A stretch of 48,330 nucleotides of DNA from Glaciecola sp. (GTDB taxonomy: Bacteria; Pseudomonadota; Gammaproteobacteria; Enterobacterales; Alteromonadaceae): NCBI GenBank assembly GCA_018623155.1, contig JAAZVZ010000017.1, positions 1 to 48,330 of the forward strand. Reading direction: 5' to 3'. Numbering within the stretch: position 1 is the first letter of the stretch; each line of letters starts with the position of its first letter. This document shows, in pieces, positions 29,685 to 39,677 of the stretch. The notes under the pieces are model-generated. The model saw only the letters and a list, made by a program, of their open reading frames with translations, searched no databases and had not been told where the DNA came from. The position numbers were made by a program, and so were the translations under genes.

Positions 29685-30287
29685 ATGATTAAACAAGACG
29701 ACATTTTTGGCCATAATCAAGACAGCATTCAATTTGCTGAGCTTTGCAACGCCTTGTATCAAAGAGAATGTCAAATTCTGGCCGAGTCCTCCTCCACCCA
29801 AATCAATCTTCTCAAACGCAAACTTAAGTTTTTACCTCAACTTGTGCAGGAATGTGCTCGTGGTTTGCTTAACAACCAAGCTGCGCTGAGCGTTGATTAT
29901 TACAATGCCTCTTATCAAGCTAAACAAGCTGCCACTTGTCCAAGTCTAAAGCAAAGTATTGAAATAATTTCACAATACTACACAAAACTCCCTCAAATTG
30001 GGCGGGTGTTACCAATTGAAGTCAAAACCATTGATGGGTACCACATTGAATTGGACTCAGTCGATCGAATTGACGAGGAAAACCACCTTTTGCACGTTAA
30101 TAAACACGGTTGGTTTTATTGTGATGGACAGTCACAACAGACCAACGACACTATAAAATTAGTCAAACCTACCAAGGCAGTTATGCAAGCTGCATGTTGC
30201 GGTCATCAGTGGCGCTGGAAAGGCAAAGGGATCCCTCGCGCACTCACGTTACGAGAGTTAAAACTTTCATTTCATATTCAGTGGTAA
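29685..30287 (+). CDS. Conserved-looking protein of unknown function
   Basis: I do not recognise this 200-residue protein. The N-terminal half (1-95) is predicted mostly helical, with a basic stretch LLKRKLKFLP. The C-terminal half looks beta-rich and contains PIEVKTIDGYHIELDSVDRI, a Cys-Cys-Gly-His segment, and a final block WRWKGKGIPRALTLRELKLS that has the look of a conserved motif. No signal peptide or membrane segment is seen. It stands alone between the eno terminator and the leu leader. The start at 29685 is the first ATG after the terminator, with only a weak ribosome site. Confidence 0.7.
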   Translation: MIKQDDIFGHNQDSIQFAELCNALYQRECQILAESSSTQINLLKRKLKFLPQLVQECARGLLNNQAALSVDYYNASYQAKQAATCPSLKQSIEIISQYYTKLPQIGRVLPIEVKTIDGYHIELDSVDRIDEENHLLHVNKHGWFYCDGQSQQTNDTIKLVKPTKAVMQAACCGHQWRWKGKGIPRALTLRELKLSFHIQW

Positions 30288-30293
30288 ACACCT

Positions 30294-30355
30294 AATCACT
30301 CCACTTCTAAAAGTGATTATAAAAAACGTCAACTAAGAAATTTTCCTAGGAAAAT
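30294..30355. promoter_or_regulatory. 16-bp perfect palindrome upstream of the leu leader (plus weak hairpin)
   Basis: ATTTTCCTAGGAAAAT (30340-30355) is a perfect 16-bp palindrome about 135 bases upstream of the leu -35 and 187 bases upstream of leuL. It is a good candidate for a dimeric regulator's operator. A hairpin AATCACT/AGTGATT (30294-30318) without a T-tail precedes it and may mark the end of the unknown gene's transcript. The rest of 30288-30490 shows no gene I can support. Confidence 0.4.
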
Positions 30356-30490
30356 GGCTGATTTCAAGATGTATTGAACTGCGGTACTGTTGTGATATCT
30401 AAAATGGTTGTTTCAAGGAGTTTTCACCACGGATGGTGTTATTCTTTAGTATATACATCATCTTTTCTCTTAAATAACGCCTATTCACGC

Positions 30491-30519
30491 TTGACCTATC
30501 ACCTTCTTAGCAGTACATT
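30491..30519 (+). promoter_or_regulatory. Predicted promoter of the leu operon
   Basis: The -35 TTGACC (30491-30496, five of six) and -10 TACATT (30514-30519, four of six) have a 17-bp spacer. Transcription would begin about 30525-30527, at or next to the ATG of the leader peptide. Other pairs further upstream (for example TTGAAC at 30374) have worse -10 boxes. Confidence 0.45.
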
Positions 30520-30526
30520 TACACAT

Positions 30527-30592
30527 ATGAAAGCTTTTAACACAACCTTCACTCTATTACTCTTATTACTGGTAGGATATCTGCACGGGTGA
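30527..30592 (+). CDS. leuL: leu operon leader peptide
   Basis: This 21-residue open frame (MKAFNTTFT, then six Leu, then VGYLHG) contains six consecutive leucine codons (CTA TTA CTC TTA TTA CTG) and a seventh near the end. It ends just where the attenuator begins. Such peptides sense charged tRNA-Leu: ribosome stalling at the Leu run changes folding of the downstream RNA and lets transcription reach leuA. No Shine-Dalgarno is visible before the ATG, and the best promoter places the mRNA 5' end at or beside this codon, so it may be translated leaderlessly. The peptide has no function beyond regulation. Confidence 0.88.
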   Translation: MKAFNTTFTLLLLLLVGYLHG

Positions 30593-30636
30593 GCTTGTCT
30601 TAAATATCTAAAACCCGTGCACTGCACGGGTTTTTT
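30582..30636 (+). terminator. Leucine attenuator (antiterminator and terminator)
   Basis: The terminator stem is ACCCGTGC (30613-30620) with GCACGGGT (30624-30631), a 3-base loop and six T (30631-30636). The same arm sequence, TGCACGGGT, occurs earlier at 30582-30590 within the last codons of leuL, and can pair with ACCCGTGCA (30613-30621) to form the antiterminator. A ribosome finishing leuL would cover the early copy and allow termination. One stalled at the Leu codons leaves it free and prevents termination. Confidence 0.9.
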
Positions 30637-30668
30637 GTATACGTTTATAAAAACGAAAGGATAGTGTT

Positions 30669-32222
30669 ATGTCACAACATGTCAAAATATTCGATACCAC
30701 ATTACGCGATGGTGAACAGGCCTTACCTGCAAGCTTGACAGTCAAAGAAAAACTGCAAATTGCATTAGCCCTCGAACGACTCGGTGTTGACATTATTGAA
30801 GCCGGCTTCCCCGTTTCAAGCCCTGGGGATTTTACCTCCGTGCAAACCATTGCTCGTGAAGTCAAAAACGCCACTGTCGCAGGCTTATCAAGAGCGCTAG
30901 CCAAAGATATTGACGCGTGTGGTGAAGCACTCAAGGTGGCAGAACACTTCCGTATTCATACCTTCATTGCCACGTCAGACATTCATGTTGGTACCAAATT
31001 AAAGAAAAGCCAAGACGAAGTCGTCGAAATGGCAGTCAAAGCGATTCAGCATGCTCGTCAATACACAGACGATGTCGAGTTTTCTTGTGAAGATGCAGGT
31101 CGCACACATATCGACTATTTATGTCGAATGGTAGAGTCTGCCATCAAAGCTGGTGCAACCACAGTCAATATCCCTGATACCGTTGGCTATACCACTCCGA
31201 CCGAGTTTGGTAGCATCATCCAGCAATTGTTTAATCGCGTACCAAACATCGATCAAGCGACCATTTCAGTCCACTGTCACAATGACTTAGGTCTTGCAGT
31301 CGCCAACTCATTAGCAGCTGTTGAGCAAGGTGCACGTCAGGTAGAATGTACCATTAATGGTATCGGCGAGCGAGCGGGTAATGCTTCTTTAGAAGAAATT
31401 GCAATGATTTTGCAAACTCGTAAAGAACGCTATCAGTTAGAAACAAATATTAAAAGTAACGAAATCTCTCGCACATCTAAGCTTGTCAGCCAATTGTGTT
31501 CAATGCCCGTTCAAGCAAACAAAGCTATTGTGGGAGCAAATGCCTTTGCACACTCATCAGGCATTCACCAAGATGGCGTATTAAAAGGTCAAAATACCTA
31601 CGAAATCATGACCCCAGAAAGTGTCGGTTTGAACAAAAATCAATTGAATTTGACCTCACGTTCAGGACGCCATGTCATCAAACATCGTTTGCATGAACTG
31701 GGCTACAGCGACAGTGACTATGATTTAGATGAGGTTTATGCTGCCTTTTTGCGACTTGCCGATAAAAAGGGGCAAGTGTATGATTACGATCTTGAAGCGA
31801 TCCTCTTCTTTAACCAACAAAAACAAGATGACTCGTATTATTCTTTGGAATATTTGCATGCCAGCTCGGGCAAAGAAATTATCCCAAGTGCAACCGTGAC
31901 GCTGAATATTGATGGTCAGCCCACAACGCATAGTGCCATTGGTAATGGCCCTGTCGATGCGGCTTACAATGCCATCATGCAAATGATCGGAGAAGATGCG
32001 ATAAACATCGTGGATTTCAAACTGGACTCCAAAGGCGAAGGTGCCAATGCGTTAGCGCAAGTCAGTATTGTAGTGCAATACAACGAGCGACGCTTCCATG
32101 GCATTGGTCTAGCGACAGACATCGTCGAATCAGGCGTGAAAGCCCTGATCTTTGTATTGAACAATATGCATTTAGCCGACATGATTGATGAGCAGAAGCT
32201 TCAGTCGGCGACAGGAGTATAA
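30669..32222 (+). CDS. leuA: 2-isopropylmalate synthase LeuA
   Basis: LeuA condenses acetyl-CoA with 2-oxoisovalerate, the first committed step of leucine synthesis. The 517-residue product has the catalytic [15 protein letters not shown] at residues 8-22 and the metal-binding [18 protein letters not shown]. The [13 protein letters not shown] block follows, and a C-terminal LeuA allosteric domain gives leucine feedback inhibition in the family. AAAGGA lies seven bases before the ATG. The stop is directly followed by the leuB start. Confidence 0.97.
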   Translation: MSQHVKIFDTTLRDGEQALPASLTVKEKLQIALALERLGVDIIEAGFPVSSPGDFTSVQTIAREVKNATVAGLSRALAKDIDACGEALKVAEHFRIHTFIATSDIHVGTKLKKSQDEVVEMAVKAIQHARQYTDDVEFSCEDAGRTHIDYLCRMVESAIKAGATTVNIPDTVGYTTPTEFGSIIQQLFNRVPNIDQATISVHCHNDLGLAVANSLAAVEQGARQVECTINGIGERAGNASLEEIAMILQTRKERYQLETNIKSNEISRTSKLVSQLCSMPVQANKAIVGANAFAHSSGIHQDGVLKGQNTYEIMTPESVGLNKNQLNLTSRSGRHVIKHRLHELGYSDSDYDLDEVYAAFLRLADKKGQVYDYDLEAILFFNQQKQDDSYYSLEYLHASSGKEIIPSATVTLNIDGQPTTHSAIGNGPVDAAYNAIMQMIGEDAINIVDFKLDSKGEGANALAQVSIVVQYNERRFHGIGLATDIVESGVKALIFVLNNMHLADMIDEQKLQSATGV

Positions 32223-33317
<1,095 letters not shown>

Positions 33318-33321
33318 CGTC

Positions 33322-34722
33322 ATGGCTAAGACTTTATATGACAAAATATGGGATGCACATGTCGTCCCCAAAACGGGTGATGATGTTCTGTTGTACATTG
33401 ATCGTCATTTGATCCATGAGGTGACCTCACCGCAGGCATTTGCCGGTTTAGATGAGATGAATCGCACTGTCCGTTGCCCAGAAAAAGTCCTTGCGACAAT
33501 GGATCATAGTATTTCGACTCGCTCAATTGCATTGGATGCGTGTGGCCCTGAAAATCAATTACAGCTTCAAACATTGGTGCAAAACTGTGAAAAACATGGC
33601 ATTGAGCTATATCCAGTTGGCCATCAAAAACAAGGTATCATTCATGTTATGGCACCAGAAGTGGGTGCTATCCTTCCTGGTACAACTGTTGTATGCGGTG
33701 ACTCGCATACGGCTACTCACGGTGCGTTTGGTGCACTGGCTTTTGGTATTGGTACCTCTGAAGTTGAGCATGTATTAGCAACGCAAACATTAAAGCAAAC
33801 CAAAGCAAAAAACCTCAAAGTCGAGGTCACAGGTATCTTACCTGTCGGTGTCACAGCAAAAGACATCATCTTAGCAATTATTGGTGAGTTAGGTCACGCT
33901 GGAGCTACTGGTCACGTCATTGAATATTGTGGCGATACAATTGCAGCGCTTTCTATGGAAGAGCGCATGACTATCTGTAATATGAGCATTGAAGCAGGTG
34001 CAAAAGCTGGCTTGGTTGCCCCTGACCAAATCACTTTTGATTACCTTGAAGGTCGCGAAAAAGCCCCTCAAGGCGAGCTGTGGCAAGAAGCCGTTGCATA
34101 CTGGCAAACGCTATACAGTGATGCCAATGCCACATTTGATAAAGTCATTACGCTGCAAGCCAAAGACATCAAACCACAAGTCACTTGGGGCACTAACCCT
34201 GGCCAAGTGATTGCCGTAGATGCACCAGTGCCTTCTCCTGACGAATTTAACGATCCCGTCACCAAAGAGTCTGCCGCGAAAGCACTCGCATATATGGGCC
34301 TTAAACCAGGTGATAAGCTAAGCGAAACCCCGGTGTCTCATGTGTTTATTGGCTCTTGTACGAACTCTCGTATTGAAGATTTGCGTGCTGCCGCAAGCAT
34401 TGCTAAAAGAGGCCAAGTACAACCTAGCGTAACTGCCATGGTTGTCCCAGGTTCAGCCCAAGTCAAAATGCAAGCAGAGAGCGAAGGTCTTGATAAAATC
34501 TTCATCGAAGCGGGCTTTGAATGGCGCTTACCAGGCTGTTCGATGTGTTTAGGTATGAACGATGACTTGCTTGAAGCAGGTGACCGCTGTGCTTCAACCA
34601 GTAACCGTAACTTTGAAGGCCGTCAAGGTCGAGGTGCACGGACTCACCTGGTTAGCCCAGCGATGGCCGTTGCGGCTGCATTAACAGGCAAATTTGCCGA
34701 TGTTCGCGATTTTCAGGAGTAA
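33322..34722 (+). CDS. leuC: 3-isopropylmalate dehydratase large subunit LeuC
   Basis: LeuC with LeuD isomerises 2- to 3-isopropylmalate. The 466-residue product is an aconitase-type iron-sulfur protein. The 4Fe-4S cysteines lie in [13 protein letters not shown] and [10 protein letters not shown]. Near the N-terminus [22 protein letters not shown] continues to VTSPQAF. The frame opens upstream inside leuB, but the ATG at 33322, four bases after the leuB stop and preceded by AAGGG, is the family start. Confidence 0.97.
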   Translation: MAKTLYDKIWDAHVVPKTGDDVLLYIDRHLIHEVTSPQAFAGLDEMNRTVRCPEKVLATMDHSISTRSIALDACGPENQLQLQTLVQNCEKHGIELYPVGHQKQGIIHVMAPEVGAILPGTTVVCGDSHTATHGAFGALAFGIGTSEVEHVLATQTLKQTKAKNLKVEVTGILPVGVTAKDIILAIIGELGHAGATGHVIEYCGDTIAALSMEERMTICNMSIEAGAKAGLVAPDQITFDYLEGREKAPQGELWQEAVAYWQTLYSDANATFDKVITLQAKDIKPQVTWGTNPGQVIAVDAPVPSPDEFNDPVTKESAAKALAYMGLKPGDKLSETPVSHVFIGSCTNSRIEDLRAAASIAKRGQVQPSVTAMVVPGSAQVKMQAESEGLDKIFIEAGFEWRLPGCSMCLGMNDDLLEAGDRCASTSNRNFEGRQGRGARTHLVSPAMAVAAALTGKFADVRDFQE

Positions 34723-34725
34723 GAC

Positions 34726-35325
34726 ATGAGTGCATTTACCGTACATACTGGCACCGCTGTGCCATTGGACATTGCCAATATTGATACTGACCAAATTATT
34801 CCCAAACAGTTCTTAACTGGCGTAACCCGTCAAGGCTATGGCAAACACTTATTTCACGATTGGCGTTACTTGGATTTACATGAGCAAGAACCCAACCCTG
34901 AGTTTAATCTAAATAAGCCAGAATTTGAGGGTGCCTCTATCTTGGTCACTCGTGAAAACTTTGGTTGCGGTTCTTCTCGTGAACACGCGCCATGGGCATT
35001 AAAAGATTTTGGTATTCAAGTCGTTATTGCAACCAGCTTTGCGGATATCTTTTATGGCAACGCAATCAATAATTTCATGCTGCCAATTGTGCTGGATAAC
35101 GACCAAATTGATGAAATCATCTCGTTAATTACAGACAATCCTGCAAGTCAATTAACCATTGATTTACCTAATTTGTTAGTTAAAACGCAACATTCCGAGT
35201 ATTCCTTTTCGATTGCACCGCACCATAAGTACAATTTGGAAAATGGGTTGGATGCGATTGGGTTAACCTTAACTCATGCTCCCGCCATAACTGAATACGA
35301 GGCTTCTGCAAAAAGCTGGCTCTGA
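34726..35325 (+). CDS. leuD: 3-isopropylmalate dehydratase small subunit LeuD
   Basis: LeuD is the small (swivel) subunit of isopropylmalate isomerase. The 199-residue product shows [21 protein letters not shown] and the substrate-contact segment [16 protein letters not shown]. It starts three bases after leuC and closes the leuABCD operon. Length is normal. Confidence 0.96.
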   Translation: MSAFTVHTGTAVPLDIANIDTDQIIPKQFLTGVTRQGYGKHLFHDWRYLDLHEQEPNPEFNLNKPEFEGASILVTRENFGCGSSREHAPWALKDFGIQVVIATSFADIFYGNAINNFMLPIVLDNDQIDEIISLITDNPASQLTIDLPNLLVKTQHSEYSFSIAPHHKYNLENGLDAIGLTLTHAPAITEYEASAKSWL

Positions 35326-35338
35326 ATGCATTGAGTCT

Positions 35339-35371
35339 CTCTTGTGGCTAGACTTAGTCGTGTCACAAGAG
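35339..35371. terminator. Hairpin between convergent leuD and hemW
   Basis: CTCTTGTG (35339-35346) pairs with CACAAGAG (35364-35371) in the 87-base gap between leuD and hemW. Neither side has a strong T-run (GGGATTTAT on plus, ACTCAATG on minus), so it is a weak or Rho-assisted terminator at best. Confidence 0.5.
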
Positions 35372-35412
35372 GGATTTATATTGAACAGAACCGTCAGTAC
35401 TTCTCTGACTTA

Positions 35413-36555
35413 TTACTCATCGATAAAATCGGCCAACAAGCTATTCAAGTAGCGCTGTCCGTGTTGGGTAAGCTTGATCTGCTGTTGCCGTTGCACCAGA
35501 AAACCTCTCGCAATTGCTTGGTCAATCACCTCTTTCGTTTGTGCTGGTAAGGCATGAAGTGTTCGTGTCTCATAATCATCAAGAGTAAATGGCGCAAACA
35601 AACGCAAGCGATTCATAAAATATTCAAATGGCATGTCTTGCGCGTTCACTTCATTGGAGCGATAGAGATAATCCTGTTGCAGATCCATATAACCGCGAGG
35701 GTGTTTGATTTTTTCTGTACGAAGAATTTTGCCTTGATATGTGACTTTGCCATGCGCACCACAACCAATACCAAGATAATCGCCAAACTTCCAGTAGTTC
35801 AAATTATGCAGGCATTGTTGTCCTTCTCGAGCGTATGCTGACACTTCATACTGCACGTATCCAGCTTGTTTTAATAAGGCATGACCTTGTGTTTGAATAT
35901 CCCACAATACATCATCATTAGGCAATTCTGGGGGTTTAGACGCAAATTGAGTATTGGGTTCAATCGTCAATTGATACCATGACAGATGTGGGGGGGTAAA
36001 CGATAATGCTTGTTTTAGGTCAGCCAAACCTGCAGTAGTAGATTGCTCTGGTAAACCGTGCATCAAATCAACATTGAATGTTCTTAAACCGACGCCTTTG
36101 GCTTGTTCGATAGCAAACTGAGCTTGCTGCTGATCATGAATACGACCAAGGGCTTTGAGTTGCTCAGTCTGAAAGCTTTGGACCCCAATCGAAATGCGGT
36201 TCACACCCGCTTGAACAAACCCCGAAAATCGACCTGTTTCGACTGTACCAGGGTTAGCTTCCAAAGTGATCTCTATATTTGGTGCAAACTCAATGCGTTT
36301 GGCAATGCCTTCTAGAAGTTGTTGGATGGCCTCTGCAGATAATAGACTCGGCGTTCCTCCACCAATAAAAATCGACTGTAACAAGCGCCCTTGTACATAT
36401 ATGAGATCTTGATCAAGGTCTGCCAACAAGTGTGCAATGTATTCTTTTTCTGGAATGGTTTGCTTAAGTGTATGTGAATTAAAATCACAATAAGGGCATT
36501 TTTGCACGCACCAAGGCACGTGCACATACAGTGCTAGTGGAATATGCTTAGCCAC
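35413..36555 (-). CDS. hemW: Heme chaperone HemW (radical SAM)
   Basis: HemW is related to oxygen-independent coproporphyrinogen oxidase but is thought to bind heme and deliver it to target proteins. The 380-residue product has the radical SAM motif Cys16-x3-Cys20-x2-Cys23 (WCVQKCPYCDF), the GGGTPSLL loop, and a C-terminal winged-helix region (NRLRLFAPFTLDDYETRT). True HemN proteins carry an additional cysteine right after the cluster motif; here the residue is Asp-Phe, which favours HemW. It overlaps rdgB by eight bases, the usual rdgB-hemW pair. Confidence 0.92.
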   Translation of the reverse strand: MAKHIPLALYVHVPWCVQKCPYCDFNSHTLKQTIPEKEYIAHLLADLDQDLIYVQGRLLQSIFIGGGTPSLLSAEAIQQLLEGIAKRIEFAPNIEITLEANPGTVETGRFSGFVQAGVNRISIGVQSFQTEQLKALGRIHDQQQAQFAIEQAKGVGLRTFNVDLMHGLPEQSTTAGLADLKQALSFTPPHLSWYQLTIEPNTQFASKPPELPNDDVLWDIQTQGHALLKQAGYVQYEVSAYAREGQQCLHNLNYWKFGDYLGIGCGAHGKVTYQGKILRTEKIKHPRGYMDLQQDYLYRSNEVNAQDMPFEYFMNRLRLFAPFTLDDYETRTLHALPAQTKEVIDQAIARGFLVQRQQQIKLTQHGQRYLNSLLADFIDE

Positions 36556-37147
36556 CGAGCACCTTTGTCAATTCGGGTAATAAGACGGATAAAGCTAGAG
36601 CTCGATGGCTCACCGAGGCTTTCTCTGATTTATCTAATTCGGCAGCGTGTCGCCCTGTTCTTGGACAAAAGAAAACGGGATCGTAACCAAATCCCTGCTC
36701 ACCATGTCGAGCTTGGGCAATTTGTCCATGCCAACGCCCTTGCGCGATGATCGGCGATGGGTCGTCTGCATGACGCATAAATACCAGTACACAGGTAAAA
36801 TACGCAGAACGTTGGGTTTGCTCAGCTAATTCGCTCAGTAGTTTATCAATATTACTTTCATCCGTCGCATCGGAACCTGCGTAACGCGAAGAGTAAATCC
36901 CAGGCGCACCATGAAGTGCCTGTACCACCAAGCCTGAATCATCAGCTAACGCTGGCAGTCCAGTTACCTTAGCCGCATTGCGCGCTTTGATGATGGCATT
37001 TTCGACGAAAGTTGACCCGGTCTCAGGCACCTCTTGAACACCCAACTCGCCCTGAGCGACAACATGACAACCCAAATCAGATAAAAGATGATTAAACTCT
37101 CTTATCTTACCTTGGTTCCCGCTGGCTAATACGATTTTGTCAAACAT
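36548..37147 (-). CDS. rdgB: XTP/dITP diphosphatase RdgB
   Basis: RdgB removes non-canonical purine nucleotides (dITP, XTP) from the pool. The 199-residue product has the N-terminal VLASGNQGKIREF, the metal-binding ALADDSGLVVQAL, and the base-recognition GFGYDPVFF. A GTG three bases upstream is also in frame. I chose the ATG at 37147, preceded by AAGGA eight bases before. It overlaps hemW by eight bases. Confidence 0.95.
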   Translation of the reverse strand: MFDKIVLASGNQGKIREFNHLLSDLGCHVVAQGELGVQEVPETGSTFVENAIIKARNAAKVTGLPALADDSGLVVQALHGAPGIYSSRYAGSDATDESNIDKLLSELAEQTQRSAYFTCVLVFMRHADDPSPIIAQGRWHGQIAQARHGEQGFGYDPVFFCPRTGRHAAELDKSEKASVSHRALALSVLLPELTKVLGG

Positions 37148-37158
37148 CACCTTAATCC

Positions 37159-38400
37159 TTAATCCTTTGCTTTGGGAGACTTTGGCCCACGTCCAACTTT
37201 CTTTTTCTTTTTAACGACGGTTTTGCCTTTGGCTTTTTTCTTCTTTTTGGTTGCTTTAGGGGGTCGGTGCTTCGGCTCTAAGCCAGAAATATTGCGTGGT
37301 TTAATCACTTCATTCATGTAACGAGAAACGCGACCTAACATCGCAAAGTCATGTGCTTCTACCAATGCAATCGCTGTTCCTTTGGCCCCTGCACGGCCAG
37401 TGCGACCGATACGATGTAAAAACACATCGGCGCTGCGTGGCATATCAAAATTGATCACATGCGACACATTATCGACATCAATCCCACGAGCAGCCACATC
37501 GGTCGCAAGTAAGATATTTATCTCTTTGTTTTTGAATCTGAGCATCGCAGCATTGCGTTTATCTTGGGGCATTTCACCTTGCAACCAGCACACCTCTATA
37601 CCATCTTTGGCTAGGTTGTCCTTGAGTTGCTGTAAACGCTCTCGGGTCTTGATAAACACAACTGCCGACTCAATTTGCTCAGTCAAAATATGCTTTAAAA
37701 TAGCGTACTTGTGTGCATAGTCATCGCACAAATGATACCACTGAACAGTTTTATTCTTTTCTTTGCGCGATGGGTTGGCCTCAATAAATTCAGGGTTTTT
37801 GAGGATCTCCTGAGCGAACTGGCTGATCCCTTTCCCTTCTAACGTAGCCGAAAACAACATGCTTTGTTTACGCCATCTCGCTTCTGCTGAAATCTGGTTT
37901 ACAATTCCGCGAAACCCCATATCTAACATGCGATCCGCTTCATCAAGAATGAACATCTCGATATCGCGACAATCAAAGGTTTCTTTTTCGATGTGTTCGA
38001 ATAAGCGTCCTGGTGTGGCCACTAGGATATCCAGATTTTGTTCTAAAACCGCTTTGTCCGTTCCGTAATTGATGCCACCAGTGATCACGCCACATACCAA
38101 ATCGGTGTGCTGAGTAATAGCACACGCTTGCTCATAAATCTGAATGGCCAGTTCGCGCGTTGGGGACAAAATCAATACCCGACATGCACCGTGTTGCTGC
38201 CTAGGAAAGTCGAGTAAAAATTGGGCAGCAGGAAGCAAAAACGCAGCGGTTTTACCTGTGCCAGTCGGAGCGGTTGCCAAAATATCACGACCATCCATCG
38301 CATGCGGGATCACCGCTCGTTGAATACTAGTCGGGGCAGAGAAACCCATATCGGTGACGGCTTGACATAAAACGTCATCCAGTTCGAGCGCTGCAAACAT
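37159..38400 (-). CDS. srmB: DEAD-box ATP-dependent RNA helicase SrmB
   Basis: SrmB acts early in 50S ribosome assembly. The 413-residue product has the Q motif GFSAPTSIQ, Walker A APTGTGKT (44-51), the DEAD box ILDEADRMLDMGF, motif III SAT, and motif VI HRIGRTGRAG. The sequence around RWRKQSMLFSATLEG and the lysine-rich tail (KKKKKAKGKTVVKKKKKVG) match SrmB better than RhlE or DeaD. The basic tail should bind rRNA. It ends 11 bases before rdgB, so these genes may share transcripts. Confidence 0.9.
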   Translation of the reverse strand: MFAALELDDVLCQAVTDMGFSAPTSIQRAVIPHAMDGRDILATAPTGTGKTAAFLLPAAQFLLDFPRQQHGACRVLILSPTRELAIQIYEQACAITQHTDLVCGVITGGINYGTDKAVLEQNLDILVATPGRLFEHIEKETFDCRDIEMFILDEADRMLDMGFRGIVNQISAEARWRKQSMLFSATLEGKGISQFAQEILKNPEFIEANPSRKEKNKTVQWYHLCDDYAHKYAILKHILTEQIESAVVFIKTRERLQQLKDNLAKDGIEVCWLQGEMPQDKRNAAMLRFKNKEINILLATDVAARGIDVDNVSHVINFDMPRSADVFLHRIGRTGRAGAKGTAIALVEAHDFAMLGRVSRYMNEVIKPRNISGLEPKHRPPKATKKKKKAKGKTVVKKKKKVGRGPKSPKAKD

Positions 38401-38442
38401 GCAAAATTATCCTGTTTAATGATTCGAGCTCAGTTTACCACA

Positions 38443-39546
38443 TCACTTAGCAATAAAGGACTGAATCTTATCGATGTGGGCTTCTCGTAAAGCCGATTTG
38501 ATTGCTGAACCTTGATGTCCTTGTGCAATAAGATCAGATGCCTTAATTGACCTAATAACCTGCTCAGCGTCCGTAAAAAACGTCCTAATGTCGGTTAATT
38601 CCGGATGGCACACTTGTGCTATCGAAAGCAACACTTGTAATCGTGCTGGACGACGCATCACATCGACGCGATACAGAAGTTCTACTAATTCATCTGCGCG
38701 TAAGTCTTTGTAAGCAAACAGTTGGTGATTGTGGTGTTGCCCAAGGTCAATTATATCTTTAATTTCATTAGGGACTGGCATGCGCTGACAAAAGGTCACT
38801 TGTTCTGGAACACTTAACATCGACAACAATACAGGCACTCTGACAGTATTGTTAAACGCTTGCTGGGCATGCTGTAACTGTGTTTGCCAAATTGACGAGG
38901 CTATCATCTGAGGCGTAAATTCGGCAAACCAAGGTGAGAGTCCACCTACTTGCAGCAAAAGTTCAAAAAACGCGGCGGGATCCGGTTCTTGTAATACCTT
39001 TACTAATTCCTGCCAAACTCTTGGTGCCGCGAGTTCATGTAATACGCCTTGAGCAATCATCTCCTGCATCATAGTTTGTGTTTCAGGTGCGACCGTAAAG
39101 CCTAATGCACGAAATCTTGCATAAAACCGCGCCACGCGAAAAATGCGTAACGGATCTTCACTAAACGCTGGAGACACATGCCGTAAGACTTTGTTGTGTA
39201 AATCATCTTGACCGCCATAAGGGTCGATGATATTCCCCATTTCATCTTGCGCCATGGCATTAATGGTTAAATCACGACGCAACAAATCTTCTTCTAACGT
39301 TACCGAGCTATCTGTGTTAAAGGCAAAGCCAGTATAGCCCTCTCCTACTTTGCGCTCTTGTCGTGCAAGGGCATATTCCGCTTTTGTATGGGGATGCAAG
39401 AAGACCGGAAAGTCTTTGCCTACCGGAGAATACCCCTGTGCTAACATTTGACGCACCGAACCGCCGACCACAACATAATCGCGATCAGATACTTCTATCC
39501 CTAATAATGCGTCGCGTACTGCGCCACCGACCAAATAAGTTTGCAT
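38443..39546 (-). CDS. cca: CCA-adding tRNA nucleotidyltransferase, short form without HD domain
   Basis: The enzyme adds or repairs the 3' CCA of tRNAs. The 367-residue product has the nucleotidyltransferase head [13 protein letters not shown] with metal-binding Asp21 and Asp23 ([10 protein letters not shown]). The [10 protein letters not shown] block and [17 protein letters not shown] complete the neck and head. E. coli Cca (412 residues) carries a C-terminal HD phosphohydrolase with a His-Asp pair. No such pair is visible here, so the 2',3'-phosphatase activities are probably absent. The frame runs 26 codons further upstream, but the ATG at 39546, preceded by GAGGGG, fits the family. Confidence 0.93.
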   Translation of the reverse strand: MQTYLVGGAVRDALLGIEVSDRDYVVVGGSVRQMLAQGYSPVGKDFPVFLHPHTKAEYALARQERKVGEGYTGFAFNTDSSVTLEEDLLRRDLTINAMAQDEMGNIIDPYGGQDDLHNKVLRHVSPAFSEDPLRIFRVARFYARFRALGFTVAPETQTMMQEMIAQGVLHELAAPRVWQELVKVLQEPDPAAFFELLLQVGGLSPWFAEFTPQMIASSIWQTQLQHAQQAFNNTVRVPVLLSMLSVPEQVTFCQRMPVPNEIKDIIDLGQHHNHQLFAYKDLRADELVELLYRVDVMRRPARLQVLLSIAQVCHPELTDIRTFFTDAEQVIRSIKASDLIAQGHQGSAIKSALREAHIDKIQSFIAK

Positions 39547-39606
39547 AGTTTTGCTACCCCTCATCTGCGCATTATGCCCTAAAAGCGCATAAAGTCGGAT
39601 AATTTT

Positions 39607-39635
39607 TTGATTAACTTTTGACAAACGTCTATAAG
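39607..39635 (+). promoter_or_regulatory. Predicted exeA-gspB promoter
   Basis: A -35 TTGATT (39607-39612), 17-bp spacer and -10 TATAAG (39630-39635) put transcription start near 39642. This lies downstream of two alternative upstream start codons and so supports the exeA start at 39678. Confidence 0.6.
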
Positions 39636-39677
39636 ATGTTTAGCTTTAAAGATACTTTCATAATAAACGATCAAACT

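Noticed and set aside
30433-30477. A 14-codon frame after AAGGAG upstream of leuL
   Set aside because: The spacing from the ribosome site is too long (13 bases) and it does not overlap the attenuator, so it is probably chance.
30374-30592. A 72-codon frame that contains leuL in its 3' end
   Set aside because: It starts with TTG without a ribosome site and its upstream part lacks protein-like character; only the 21-codon leuL section is explained by function.
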